DNA from: Massilia violaceinigra
GTDB taxonomy: Bacteria; Pseudomonadota; Gammaproteobacteria; Burkholderiales; Burkholderiaceae_D
NCBI RefSeq assembly: GCF_002752675.1
Contig: NZ_CP024608.1
Span: 6,758,001 to 6,822,000, forward strand
Reading direction: 5' to 3'
DNA length: 64,000 bases
Shown: piece by piece, positions 18,115-27,004 of the stretch
Layout of the letters: every line of letters starts with the position of its first letter
Position numbering within the stretch: position 1 is the first letter of the stretch
Program-made: the position numbers and the translations under genes
The notes under the pieces: generated by a model
Database searches by the model: none
What the model saw: the letters and a program-made list of their open reading frames with translations, nothing else
Told to the model about the DNA's origin: nothing

Positions 18115-20394
18115 TTACAGGTCGAAGCGCAGTTCCGCGACCGCGGTGCGCTGGGTGTACGGGTGGAAGGCCCAGTAGCGCGCATTGTTCACGTTATCGA
18201 TCCCGAGCGCCGCGCTCCACTGCTTGCTGATCTTGTAGCGCACGCGCAGGTCCGCCACCAGATAGTCGGACACGCCCATGTAGGTGGCACCGTTCGGATC
18301 GGTGTTGTCCAGGGTGCCGTACTGCTTGCCGCTGTAGCGCACCCCCACGCTGCCCACCCAGTCCCGACCCAGATGGTAGGTCGTCAGCAGGTTGGCGCGC
18401 CACTGCGGCACGCGCGGCTGGCGTTTGCCCACGCTGGCGGCAAAGGCGCGGTTTTGCGTGATGGTCGAATCGGCGTAGGTCAGGCTGCTGTTGATGGTCA
18501 GCCCGTGCACCACCACGTCGTCACCCTGCCATGCCATTTCGAGCCCGTTGGTGCGGATCTTGTCGACATTCTGCACCGTGTTCACAAAGCTGGTCAGCGG
18601 TTGCGAGTACAGCGCGTCGCGCGTGGTTTCGTGGAACAGGGTCGCGCGCAGCGAGCTGTCGGACGTCATGCGTTCGGCGCTCAGTTCGCCCGTCCATGAA
18701 CGCTCGGCGCGCAGGTTCGGGTCGCGGTTGACGATCTGCTGGTCGACGATCGAGCCCTGGAACAGTTCCGCCGCGGTCGGGTTGCGCACCGCGCGTCCGG
18801 CCGATCCCTTCAACGCCCAGTCGTGCGTGACCTGCCACGCCAGCGCCGCTTTCGGCGACCAGCTGGTGTCAACCCGTTCGCCGAACGGCAGCGGCGTCAC
18901 CGATGCGGCGTTCGATACTTCGCCGCCGTACGCGCTCCAGCGCTCCAGGCGCATGCCGAGGGTGGTCTTCCACTGCGGCGCGAAGCGCCAGGTATCTTGC
19001 GCGTACACGCTTTGCAGGCGCGTGTTGCCGTTGAAGGTGGAGACGGTGGCGCCGTCGCCCGCACGAATCCAGTCGCTGCCGGAGAACACCCGCGTGCGCA
19101 GGGCCGCGCTGTCGCTCTGCACGCCCATGTCGACGATGTGGGCCGGCGTCGGACGCCAGATGCCCTTGAGCGCCAGCGTGGTCCAGCCGCTGCCTTCCAT
19201 ATCGGTCACGTTGCCGCGCCCCGCCTGGCCGATGCTGGCTACCGGCACTACCGGCGTGCGCACCTGGTCCATGGCATAGTCGTATTTGCTGGCCGCGATT
19301 TCCCAGTCCCACACGCCCTTGCTGTGCTGCTTGAGCGAGAAGCCGTGCATCAGGTGTTCGAGCTTGCCGATGGCGGGCGCCAGGTCCGACGGCTTGAGCT
19401 CATAGCGCTTGCCGCCGATGTTGATGAAGCCATTCGCGTCGCCCCGGCACACCGGGGCGCCAGCGGCATCAACCAGGTAGGTTTTGGCGGCGCGGTGGGC
19501 GTCGTTGCCCCACCAGCCCAGGGTGTAGCTGGCGCGCAGCACCGGCGTCACATCGTAGGCGAGCTTGATCTTGGCGTGGTCCTGCACCGTGTGCGACTGG
19601 CCGGTGGTGCCGATAATCAGCCAATCCTTGTTGGCGGAATTCTTATCGGCCACGGCGCCCGTCACCGGCAAGCCGGCCGCGCTGTTCACGCCCGTCGATA
19701 CCAGCTTGTTGGCAAACCCGATCGGCTGGCCGCGGCTGTCCAGACGCGACACATCGACCCACCACGACCATGCGCCCTGGCGGTTGCCGACCGAGGCGCT
19801 GCCCTGGCCGCCGCCGAAGCGGTCGTCGGTCGCGTACTGGCGATAGCGCTGGCTGAAGGCTGACAGCTTCACGTGCGCCTCAAGGCGGGCCGGCATGCGG
19901 GTCTGGAAGTCGACCACGGCGCCGGCCGAATTGCCCGGATAGGCGGCCGAAAATGGCCCGTACAGCACGTCCACACGCTCGATCTCCTCGGGCGAGACCA
20001 TGCCCCAGCGCGGCGTGAAGGTGGCGCCGTTACCGAGCAGGTTGGAGAGCAGGATGCCGTCGGCATACACCAGCGAACGCGCGCTGTTGCCGGTGCCGGA
20101 CGCACGGCTGGCCAGCACCGCGTGGTCGTAGTCGCCGATGTAGCGCTTGCGCACATTCAGGCTGGGGAAGTATTTGAGCGCGTCTTCGCTGTCGGTGGCG
20201 TTGATGCGCTGCTCCACCTGGGCGCCGCTGATTGACTCGATGGTGGTCGGGATCTGGGTCGGCAGCGAACTGGGGCGCCCGCCGTTGATGGTCACCGCGG
20301 GCAGCTTGACTGGCGTATGGGTGGCCTGCGCCAGGTTGGAGGTACAGGCGAGCAGGATCCCCAGCGCCGGTGCGCTGGTAAACAATGTTTTCAT
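18115..20394 (-). CDS. TonB-dependent outer-membrane receptor, probably for copper
   Basis: 759 residues with a signal peptide. The N-terminal plug domain starts near residue 30 (LPAVTINGG, TTIESISGAQVEQ, DALKYFPSLNVRKRY) and includes the SLVYADGILLSNLLG and VDVLYGPFSAAYPGNSAG plug motifs. A 22-stranded barrel follows, and the C-terminus ends in the outer-membrane signature YTQRTAVAELRFDL. It is the last gene of an operon with three copper-protein families (DUF2946, PCuAC, YcnI), only nine bases after the YcnI stop. By analogy to OprC-type receptors that take up copper, this context suggests a copper substrate. No siderophore genes adjoin it, so ferric-siderophore uptake is less likely. Confidence 0.9.
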   Translation of the reverse strand: MKTLFTSAPALGILLACTSNLAQATHTPVKLPAVTINGGRPSSLPTQIPTTIESISGAQVEQRINATDSEDALKYFPSLNVRKRYIGDYDHAVLASRASGTGNSARSLVYADGILLSNLLGNGATFTPRWGMVSPEEIERVDVLYGPFSAAYPGNSAGAVVDFQTRMPARLEAHVKLSAFSQRYRQYATDDRFGGGQGSASVGNRQGAWSWWVDVSRLDSRGQPIGFANKLVSTGVNSAAGLPVTGAVADKNSANKDWLIIGTTGQSHTVQDHAKIKLAYDVTPVLRASYTLGWWGNDAHRAAKTYLVDAAGAPVCRGDANGFINIGGKRYELKPSDLAPAIGKLEHLMHGFSLKQHSKGVWDWEIAASKYDYAMDQVRTPVVPVASIGQAGRGNVTDMEGSGWTTLALKGIWRPTPAHIVDMGVQSDSAALRTRVFSGSDWIRAGDGATVSTFNGNTRLQSVYAQDTWRFAPQWKTTLGMRLERWSAYGGEVSNAASVTPLPFGERVDTSWSPKAALAWQVTHDWALKGSAGRAVRNPTAAELFQGSIVDQQIVNRDPNLRAERSWTGELSAERMTSDSSLRATLFHETTRDALYSQPLTSFVNTVQNVDKIRTNGLEMAWQGDDVVVHGLTINSSLTYADSTITQNRAFAASVGKRQPRVPQWRANLLTTYHLGRDWVGSVGVRYSGKQYGTLDNTDPNGATYMGVSDYLVADLRVRYKISKQWSAALGIDNVNNARYWAFHPYTQRTAVAELRFDL

Positions 20395-20403
20395 GACGGG
20401 CCC

Positions 20404-20865
20404 TTAGTGGTGGGGTGCGCCGGCGGCGGCGGGGAGAATCTCGAGCACCGGTGCGGGCGACGCCAGCTTGGCGCCGCTGGCGTCGGGAATGGCATCCCAG
20501 TCCAGGCGGCCCTCGTCGCACAGTTGCGTGACCTTGAAGTAGTGCTTGCCCACGGTGGCGGGCAGCTTGACCTGCATGGCGAATTCGTCGAAGTGCGCGT
20601 CCGGCAGCGGGCCGCCTTTCCAGGTCACCTGGCCGGCCGTGCCGGAGATGATCCAGCCGGCCTTGGGCATCGGCTTGGCGCCGCTGATTCCTTGAGGCAG
20701 GGTCACGGTCAGGGTGTGGGTCGGGCTGCCCTTGCAACCGTGGCCGACGCGGAAGGTCAGCTTTTGGTAAGCGCCGGCATTGGCGCTGGCTTGTTCGAGC
20801 GTCACGTGGGCGTGCGCGAGCGGCGCGGCCAGGGCCGCGCAAGCGAAGAGAATGCGAATGTTCAT
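20404..20865 (-). CDS. YcnI/DUF1775 copper-binding periplasmic protein
   Basis: 153 residues. The signal peptide ends at AHA, so the mature protein starts with His (HVTLEQ), the N-terminal histidine used by YcnI proteins to bind Cu(II). The YcnI core follows (YQKLTFRVGHGCKGSPTHTLTVTLP and GGPLPDAHFDEFAMQVKLP), with the C-terminal Cys-Asp-Glu region LCDEGRLDW. A longer frame starts 23 codons upstream but would omit the signal peptide from the N-terminus; GGAAAA precedes the chosen ATG. It lies between the PCuAC chaperone and the TonB receptor genes in a minus-strand operon. It is unlike YcnI of Gram-positives in lacking a C-terminal membrane anchor. Confidence 0.9.
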   Translation of the reverse strand: MNIRILFACAALAAPLAHAHVTLEQASANAGAYQKLTFRVGHGCKGSPTHTLTVTLPQGISGAKPMPKAGWIISGTAGQVTWKGGPLPDAHFDEFAMQVKLPATVGKHYFKVTQLCDEGRLDWDAIPDASGAKLASPAPVLEILPAAAGAPHH

Positions 20866-20896
20866 GATGTTTTCCGTGTAGGTTGCGGCGTCAAGT

Positions 20897-21361
20897 TCAG
20901 TGGGCAGCGGCGTGCGCACCGTGCGGGCTGACAAAGTTCAGCGGCTTGACGGGAACCTCGATGGTCATCGATTCGCGTTTCTTGTTCGGGTGTTCAACGG
21001 TCAGTGTCAGCGGCACCGAATCGCCCGCCTTGAGCTGGCGTTTCAGGTCGATCAGCATCAGGTGGTAGCCGCCCGAGGCCAGCTTGACGGCCTTGCCGGC
21101 TGGCAGATCGATGCCGTCGACCTGCTGCATTTTCATCTGGTCGCCCTGCATCTCCATCTTGTGCATTTCGACGGTGCCGGCGACCGGCGAACTGGCGCCG
21201 ACCAAACGCACGTCCTTTGCCGACTGCAGCTGCATGAAGGCGCCGCTGGTTTTCTGGACCGGCACGGTGGCACGCGCCCACGGGGCGTCGACCTTGACTT
21301 GGCCGAAGGCGGACGAGGCGAGCGCGCACAAGGCGATCAGCGCAAAGCTATTTTTTTTCAT
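20897..21361 (-). CDS. Periplasmic copper chaperone PCuAC
   Basis: 154 residues with a signal peptide ending near SSAFGQ. The mature domain shows the PCuAC copper site: a His and Met in HKMEMQGDQMKMQ and the His-x-Met of GGYHLML. These proteins carry Cu(I) in the periplasm, often to cytochrome oxidase assembly. Of two ATG codons six bases apart the downstream one (21361) has the better spacing to AGAGA. The gene lies between DUF2946 and YcnI genes in the copper operon. The C-terminus ends in a His-rich tail (HGAHAAAH) that may add metal binding. Confidence 0.92.
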   Translation of the reverse strand: MKKNSFALIALCALASSAFGQVKVDAPWARATVPVQKTSGAFMQLQSAKDVRLVGASSPVAGTVEMHKMEMQGDQMKMQQVDGIDLPAGKAVKLASGGYHLMLIDLKRQLKAGDSVPLTLTVEHPNKKRESMTIEVPVKPLNFVSPHGAHAAAH

Positions 21362-21454
21362 GGTCATTCTCTGTAATAGGGTCTGGGGACGTGGGCCTGC
21401 CGAACAGGCGCGCAACGTCGCAACGGTGCGGCGCGCGATGCGCCGCAAGAGCTA

Positions 21455-21856
21455 TCAGAGAATCGTGGGCGGGCCGCGCGGAGGGGCGGCGGTGAGCGCG
21501 AGCAGGGGCTGCGGCGCGCGGTAGAACAGGAAGGGACGCAGCTCGTGGCCGCCGAGGATGGCCAGGCCCGTGATTGCGTTCGGCATCAGCGAATAGCTGC
21601 CGGCGTGCGGAAGACAGTAGCCGCAGTCTTCCATCATGCCGGCGCCGCTGTGGTCAAGCTGGCCGTCGAGCAGGCTGATGGCCTGGACGCCGGGGGTGGC
21701 GCGCGCGCTTGGGTCGGTGAAGCAGATGTCCGCGCTGAGCGCATCACCGCGGACGGCGGCGAGCGCGTGCGAAATCGATGGAGCGAGCACGTTCATCAGG
21801 ATCGCGAGACACGCGATCCAGATTTGCAGGCGCCACTTGGTCGACTTCATTTTCAT
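21455..21856 (-). CDS. DUF2946 family protein
   Basis: 133 residues. A membrane segment near the N-terminus (IWIACLAILMNVLAPSISHAL) is followed by a short domain with the CxxC-like motif DCGYCLPHAG that is typical of DUF2946, a family usually found next to copper and TonB genes in Proteobacteria. It is the first gene of the minus-strand operon with PCuAC, YcnI and the TonB receptor. The two cysteines and the His may bind metal, but the function has not been established. The upstream 170 bases to the divergent PEP-CTERM gene must contain both promoters. Confidence 0.8.
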   Translation of the reverse strand: MKMKSTKWRLQIWIACLAILMNVLAPSISHALAAVRGDALSADICFTDPSARATPGVQAISLLDGQLDHSGAGMMEDCGYCLPHAGSYSLMPNAITGLAILGGHELRPFLFYRAPQPLLALTAAPPRGPPTIL

Positions 21857-22032
21857 GGGGAGAATTATATCGCAGGGATGCGGACGCCGGGGGGACTACC
21901 GCGGTCGGCAAAAGGACTAGGCGCCGCGCGGCGATATCGCCGTCCATCATCAAAACAACAGTTACAAAATAGTAAATATTTTCATATGGCTTGACGTAGT
22001 ATCTGTAAACCACCCACGAAAAAGGAATGACC

Positions 22033-22788
22033 ATGTCCTCGCCCGTCCGGCACCTCGCCGCCAGCGCCATCGCTTTCGCCGCCCTGCTCGCTCCCCAATT
22101 GGCGTACGCCGACGGGGTCCATATCGAGAGCAGCGCCGTCATGTTCGATACCTCCTGGTCTCAGCGGGCAGAAACCTTGGTGTCCGATGTGAACGGGGCT
22201 GCCACTTTTTCCCTGGTCAACGCTGTCGACCGCCTGCGTTTCCCGAATCAGTTTAATTATTTCAACGACTACGGCGGCGTATTCCAGCTCAGCGCGCGCG
22301 CCGGCTACAAGGTGACCGGCTACTCCCTGTCCGGCGGCTTTAGCGGCGATATCTACGTGGGGCAATCGCCCAACGGGACCGGACGTCCGGGCGGGGCCAA
22401 CACCAGCGCCGGCGCCATGAGCGGCGCGCACGACGCCGTAACGGGAGAGTCGTTCGCGCAGCATAGCTGGTCGGCTTCCGACCTGCGGGGAAATGGCGAT
22501 TTCACCTTCAACAGCGGGGCGCTGGAGCGCACCGGGTCGTTCTTTGTGTCGTTCGAAGGCTACGCCTACGGCCAGGCGTCGCCCGCGATCTGGAACAGCA
22601 CCGATCCGAGGGACCCAAGAAACTACTACGATTTCTCGCGGGCGGAAGTCGGCCTCAGGGATCCGCTGCTGCTGACGGTGTACACCCAGGCGGTTCCGGA
22701 ACCGCACACGTACGCGATGACGCTGGCGGGACTGGCCTTGCTTGCCGGCGTGGCGCGGCGCAGGAAAAGGGCCGCGCGCGCAGCGTGA
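22033..22788 (+). CDS. PEP-CTERM protein, first of a tandem pair
   Basis: About 251 residues. The signal peptide ends near LAYAD, the body is beta-rich and Gly/Asn-rich, and the C-terminus has VPEPHTYAMTLAGLALLAG and the basic run ARRRKR, a full PEP-CTERM exosortase signal. Two ATG codons lie six bases apart with AAAAAGGA directly before the first (22027); the second has normal spacing. The next gene is a close paralogue, and the last 40 or so residues are almost identical between them. Both are transcribed away from the copper operon. The mature domain is unknown. Confidence 0.85.
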   Translation: MSSPVRHLAASAIAFAALLAPQLAYADGVHIESSAVMFDTSWSQRAETLVSDVNGAATFSLVNAVDRLRFPNQFNYFNDYGGVFQLSARAGYKVTGYSLSGGFSGDIYVGQSPNGTGRPGGANTSAGAMSGAHDAVTGESFAQHSWSASDLRGNGDFTFNSGALERTGSFFVSFEGYAYGQASPAIWNSTDPRDPRNYYDFSRAEVGLRDPLLLTVYTQAVPEPHTYAMTLAGLALLAGVARRRKRAARAA

Positions 22789-22835
22789 AGGGCTGGTCCC
22801 GGTGATATCCCCACAACCGCTTTGAAGGAATCGTC

Positions 22836-23600
22836 ATGCACTCCCGCACCCGGCACATCGCCGTCACCGCCATCGCTTTCGCCGCCCTGTTCGCGCCTCA
22901 GCTGGCGCATGCCGACACGGTCCATATCGAGACCAGCGGCCTCACATTCGACACGTTCCAGTCGCCGTATGCGGAAACGCTGGTGTCGGACGTGAACGGG
23001 GCTGCGACTTTTTCCCTGGTCAATGCCGCTCACTTCATGGGCAATCCGAACATGCTTAATTACCACACCGTCCACGGCAGCGTGTTCCAGCTGAGCGCGC
23101 GCGCGGGTCACAAGGTGACCGGCTACAGCGTGACCGGCGGCTTTTGGGGCGAGCTCCACGTCGGCCAATCCCCGGACGGGTCGGGATTCCCCGGAAGCGC
23201 GGAGACCCGGTCCGGCGCATGGGCCTATGCGCACGATGTCGTGGGGGGCGACAATTTCGCGTTAGGCGAACATACGACCTCGAATCTGCAGGGGCATAGC
23301 GACTTCAGGTTCGACAGCGGCCCGCTGAACAAGACCCAGCCGTTCTACCTTACGTTCGAGGGCTACATTGAAGGATACGCGGCGCCGGCGATCTGGTATG
23401 GCAACGAGCCGGGACAAATGTGGCCCTATCGCGATTACTCGCGGGCCGACGTCAGGTTGAAAGGCCCGCTGCTGCTGACGGTCTATACCCAGGCGGTTCC
23501 GGAACCGCACACGTACGCGATGACGCTGGCGGGACTGGCGCTGCTGGCGGGGGTGGCGCGGCGAAGGAAACGGGCTGCGCGCGCTGGTGCGCAAGCCTGA
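22836..23600 (+). CDS. PEP-CTERM protein, second of a tandem pair
   Basis: 254 residues, a paralogue of the preceding gene. Shared blocks include AETLVSDVNGAATFSLVN, VFQLSARAG, KVTGY and the C-terminal sorting signal VPEPHTYAMTLAGLALLAG with ARRRKRAARAG. A signal peptide ends near LAHAD. TTGAAGGAATCGTC precedes the ATG with normal spacing. The two genes are 47 bases apart and probably arose by tandem duplication. Both would be exported and anchored or released by an exosortase encoded elsewhere. The central part has diverged more than the ends. Confidence 0.86.
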   Translation: MHSRTRHIAVTAIAFAALFAPQLAHADTVHIETSGLTFDTFQSPYAETLVSDVNGAATFSLVNAAHFMGNPNMLNYHTVHGSVFQLSARAGHKVTGYSVTGGFWGELHVGQSPDGSGFPGSAETRSGAWAYAHDVVGGDNFALGEHTTSNLQGHSDFRFDSGPLNKTQPFYLTFEGYIEGYAAPAIWYGNEPGQMWPYRDYSRADVRLKGPLLLTVYTQAVPEPHTYAMTLAGLALLAGVARRRKRAARAGAQA

Positions 23601-23662
23601 TACCATCCCGCGCATGAAGTCGTTTTTTGCCAGTGGCGCAAACGACAAACCATCACGGTGGC

Positions 23663-24205
23663 TTAACGCAGCGCCTTGAAATCCTCGCGCTCGACCAGCA
23701 CCGTGTTCACGCTGTCGGTCAGGTAGATCTGGCCATCCTGGATCGTGCACTGCAGCTGCATATTGCGCTGCGCCAGCGCTTCGAGCTGGGCGCTGGCGTC
23801 GGCCGGGATATTAATCACGGTCAGGTTCTTGGCCCGATCGAGCTTGTTGGCGATCTGCTTGTACCAGATATGGCTGGTCGCGCTGTAGCTGTACACAATC
23901 ACGCGCTCGCTGCGGCCGCACGCTTTCATCAAGCGTTTTTCGTCCGGCTGCCCGACTTCGATCCACAACTCGATCGCGCCGGTCAGATCCTTCTGCCACA
24001 GATCCGGTTCATCGGTGTCGAACAAGCCCTTGGTGAAGGTCAGCGATTCGCTCGCGTGAATCGCAAAGGCGAGCAAACGGATCATCATCCGCTCGTCGGT
24101 TTCGGATGGATGCCGCGCCAGCGTCAGGATGTGCTCCTGGTAGTAATTGCGGTCCATGTCCGCAATCTGCAGTTCTGCCTTGTAAATCGTCGCTTTAAGT
24201 GCCAT
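23663..24205 (-). CDS. yaeQ: YaeQ family protein
   Basis: 180 residues beginning MALKATIYKAELQIADMDR, the hallmark of YaeQ. Other family motifs are HPSETDERMMIRLLAFA and DLTGAIELWIEVGQPDEKR. YaeQ has a PD-(D/E)xK nuclease-like fold; its role is not settled, and in enterobacteria it has been linked to RfaH-suppressor effects. A longer frame starts 27 codons upstream but the conserved N-terminus fixes the start at 24205. It lies 28 bases downstream of the purU stop in the same direction, so the two may be co-transcribed. Confidence 0.93.
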   Translation of the reverse strand: MALKATIYKAELQIADMDRNYYQEHILTLARHPSETDERMMIRLLAFAIHASESLTFTKGLFDTDEPDLWQKDLTGAIELWIEVGQPDEKRLMKACGRSERVIVYSYSATSHIWYKQIANKLDRAKNLTVINIPADASAQLEALAQRNMQLQCTIQDGQIYLTDSVNTVLVEREDFKALR

Positions 24206-24233
24206 TGATACGCCTGCCTTTAACTTCTCTGAA

Positions 24234-25103
24234 TTATTTGAAGACGACAGTCTTGTCGCCATTTTGCAAAATGCGGTGCTCGACAAACCATTTCACCGCG
24301 CGCGCCAGCACCACGCACTCCACATCGCGCCCGATGGCGCTGAGCGTGTCGGCATCCATCGCGTGATCGACCCGTTCGACATCCTGCTCGATGATCGGGC
24401 CCTCATCCAGGTCGCCCGTGACGAAGTGCGCGGTGGCGCCGATCAGCTTCACGCCGCGGTGGTGCGCCTGCGCGTACGGCTTGGCGCCCTTGAAACTCGG
24501 CAAGAAGGAATGGTGGATATTGATCGCCTTGCCCCGCATCGCTTCGCACAAGCCGGGCGACAAAATCTGCATGTAGCGCGCCAGAACCACCAGGTCGATC
24601 TTGTGGGTGTGCATCAGGTCCAGCACGCGCGCTTCCTGCGCCTGCTTGGCCGCCGCATCCGCACCGGTCGCCAGCGGCAGGTGGTGGAAAGGAATGTTGT
24701 AGCTGGCCGCCAGCTGGTAGAAATCCATGTGGTTCGAGACGATGGCTGGAATTTCCACCGGCAGCAGGCCGCTCTTGTAGCGGAACAGCAAGTCGTTCAG
24801 GCAATGCCCGATCTTCGAGACCATCAGCATCACGCGCGGCTTGGTGCCGGCATCGTGCAGCTGGCCGTTCATGCCCATCTGGGTGCACAGGGCGGCGAAG
24901 TCGGCGCGCAGCGGCGCATCGCCGACCGCACCTTCTTCCAGCGCAAAATGGACGCGCATGAAAAACAGCTTCGATTCGGCATCGCCGAACTGGGCCGAAT
25001 CGATGATGTTGCAACCATGCTCGGCGAGGAAGCCCGAAACACGATGCACAATGCCGCGCTGGTCGAGGCAGGACAGGGTCAGGATGTATTCTGGATGCGT
25101 CAT
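24234..25103 (-). CDS. purU: Formyltetrahydrofolate deformylase
   Basis: 289 residues. PurU hydrolyses 10-formyl-THF to formate and THF. The N-terminal ACT-like domain runs from MTHPEYILTLSCLDQRGIVHRVSGFL; the catalytic formyltransferase-fold domain follows with SNHMDFYQLA, NIHHSFLPSFKGA (Asn-His active site) and the Asp in GDLDEGPIIEQD. The frame extends 16 codons further upstream; the start at the conserved MTHPEYIL is preferred. It is divergent from the curA-type gene and sits upstream of yaeQ. Confidence 0.95.
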   Translation of the reverse strand: MTHPEYILTLSCLDQRGIVHRVSGFLAEHGCNIIDSAQFGDAESKLFFMRVHFALEEGAVGDAPLRADFAALCTQMGMNGQLHDAGTKPRVMLMVSKIGHCLNDLLFRYKSGLLPVEIPAIVSNHMDFYQLAASYNIPFHHLPLATGADAAAKQAQEARVLDLMHTHKIDLVVLARYMQILSPGLCEAMRGKAINIHHSFLPSFKGAKPYAQAHHRGVKLIGATAHFVTGDLDEGPIIEQDVERVDHAMDADTLSAIGRDVECVVLARAVKWFVEHRILQNGDKTVVFK

Positions 25104-25243
25104 GGTCTTGTAGTGGATGGCGTGGAAACTGCGAACCTTGTATTGTCGCATGCGTCAGGGAAAATCGCCCCATTACAAAAAAGCACGCCCGTGCAGAAAT
25201 TGCGGTATAGTAGACAAATCACTACCTCATACAAGGATTCGCC

Positions 25244-26275
25244 ATGACGACTACCGCACTGATGAACCAGCAGTTCCGCCTCGCCGCCCGCCCTGTCGGG
25301 ATGCCGAAACGCAGCGACTGGGAGCAAACCACCGAGCCAGTGCGCGACATCAACGATGGCGAAATCGTGGTCAAGGCCTTGTACCTCTCGCTCGACCCCG
25401 CCATGCGCGGCTGGATGAACGAAGGCAAGTCGTATATCCGCCCGGTGGCCATCGGCGAAACCATGCGCGCCGGCGGCGTGGGCGTGATCGTGGCCTCGAA
25501 GTCCGACAAGTTCGCCGTGGGCGACACCGTCTCCGGCGGCATCGGCGTGCAGCAATACTGGGTCGGCGCGGCCGACGACAAGTCGGCCAACTTCTACAAG
25601 ATTTCCCCGGCCATGGCGCCGCTGACCACCTGGCTCAATACCCTCGGCATGCCCGGCATGACCGGTTACTTCGGCCTGATCGAATCGGGCCAGCCCAAGG
25701 CCGGCGACACCGTGGTGGTGTCGGGCGCGGCGGGCGCGGTCGGCATGACCGTCGGCCAGGTCGCCAAGCAGCTCGGCTGCCGCGTGGTCGGCATTGCCGG
25801 CGGTAAGGAAAAATGCGATTTCGTGGTCAATGAACTGGGCTTCGACGCCTGCATCGACTACAAGAACAGCTCGGTCAAGGATGGCCTGAAAGAGCATTGC
25901 CCGGGCGGCGTGGACGTTTTCTTCGACAACGTGGGCGGCGAGATCCTCGATACCGTGCTGACCCGCATCAACCTGCGCGCCCGCATCGTCATCTGCGGCG
26001 CCATCTCGCAGTACAACAACACCACGCCTGTGAAAGGCCCGGCCAATTACCTGTCGCTGCTGGTGAACCGCGCGCGCATGGAAGGCATCGTCGTGTTCGA
26101 CTATGCCGACCGCTACCACGTGGGCGTGGCCGCCATGGCCAAATGGATGCAGGAAGGCACTTTCAAAAGCCGCGAAGATGTGGTCGACGGCCTGGAAAAC
26201 TTCCCCGAAGCGCTGCTGATGCTGTTTGAAGGCAAAAATTTCGGCAAGCTCGTACTCAAGGTGGCGGACGCGTAA
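25244..26275 (+). CDS. NADPH-dependent oxidoreductase, CurA/PTGR type (zinc-independent MDR)
   Basis: 343 residues. The MDR family Rossmann motif is SGAAGAVGMTVGQVAKQLGCRVVG and the substrate-binding N-terminal part contains LYLSLDPAMRGWMNE, the hallmark of the leukotriene B4 dehydrogenase / curcumin reductase branch. No zinc-binding cysteines are present. These enzymes reduce alpha,beta-unsaturated carbonyl compounds with NADPH. It is monocistronic: a divergent gene lies upstream and a strong terminator follows. A TATAGT -10 candidate lies at 25206-25211. Confidence 0.92.
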   Translation: MTTTALMNQQFRLAARPVGMPKRSDWEQTTEPVRDINDGEIVVKALYLSLDPAMRGWMNEGKSYIRPVAIGETMRAGGVGVIVASKSDKFAVGDTVSGGIGVQQYWVGAADDKSANFYKISPAMAPLTTWLNTLGMPGMTGYFGLIESGQPKAGDTVVVSGAAGAVGMTVGQVAKQLGCRVVGIAGGKEKCDFVVNELGFDACIDYKNSSVKDGLKEHCPGGVDVFFDNVGGEILDTVLTRINLRARIVICGAISQYNNTTPVKGPANYLSLLVNRARMEGIVVFDYADRYHVGVAAMAKWMQEGTFKSREDVVDGLENFPEALLMLFEGKNFGKLVLKVADA

Positions 26276-26333
26276 GGCTCTCGCCGCACCCCGCCGGCGC
26301 GCCACTGCGCCGGTGACCTGACCAGAATGACCC

Positions 26334-26360
26334 GGGCCGCCCGTTCGCGGCGGCCCTTTT
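26334..26360 (+). terminator. Rho-independent terminator after the CurA-type gene
   Basis: GGGCCGCC and GGCGGCCC form a perfect 8-bp stem around CGTTCGC, followed by four T residues. It ends the curA-type transcript 58 bases after the stop codon. Confidence 0.8.
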
Positions 26361-26503
26361 CCACCCTCCCCGCTTGACCGAACGCGCGTGCGCACGAAGT
26401 TCATGGAACTTTGACGCGCCCCCTCACGTCTATCACATGCCCATGCGACGCGCGTTCGCTCCACTGCGACAGCGTCCTTCCATGTTTTATGACGAGGACA
26501 GCC

Positions 26504-26971
26504 ATGCCATCCTATTCAAGCAGACTACCGATGCGCTCGCACTTCGACGCGCAGGTCGATTTTTTCAGCGAACTGGCGCGCGCCGGGATCGACGCGCTGC
26601 GCAGGCTGAGCGAGCTCAATGTGCAGCTGGCGCGGCAACTCAATGACGATGCCCTGCATGCCGCGCGCGCCATGGTGTCGTGCAGCTACCCGTTCCAGCT
26701 GCCCGTGGTCGCCGCAAGCGAGTCGGCGCCGTTCATCGAGCACCTGCGCAGTTACCAGCAGCAGCTCGCCGCCGTGCTGTCCGGCGCGCAGGTCGAACTG
26801 GCGCGCAGTGCCGGATCGCGCCTGCCCGGCATCAGCCGCGCCGCGGCGGCCACGCTCGGCGGCATGGCCCGGCGCGATGCCGGTACGGCGCACAGCCTTG
26901 CCCGCCCGGCCGGCGACAGCGCGGTCAGCGCGGCGCGCCCCCCGCACGAAACCAACCACACGCCGGAGTAA
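26504..26971 (+). CDS. Phasin family protein
   Basis: 155 residues, all predicted alpha-helix. The sequence FDAQVDFFSELARAGIDALRRLSELNVQLARQL is a classic phasin_2 N-terminus. Phasins coat polyhydroxyalkanoate granules. The chosen ATG follows GAGGACAGCC; a frame continues 31 codons upstream without a ribosome site. A second phasin-like gene with a PhaD-type regulator lies at 59 kb. The neighbouring hemerythrin and KGG genes suggest a stress-related set. Confidence 0.8.
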   Translation: MPSYSSRLPMRSHFDAQVDFFSELARAGIDALRRLSELNVQLARQLNDDALHAARAMVSCSYPFQLPVVAASESAPFIEHLRSYQQQLAAVLSGAQVELARSAGSRLPGISRAAAATLGGMARRDAGTAHSLARPAGDSAVSAARPPHETNHTPE

Positions 26972-27004
26972 AAGCCGGAAAACAGCCCACCACGGAGTTC
27001 ACTT

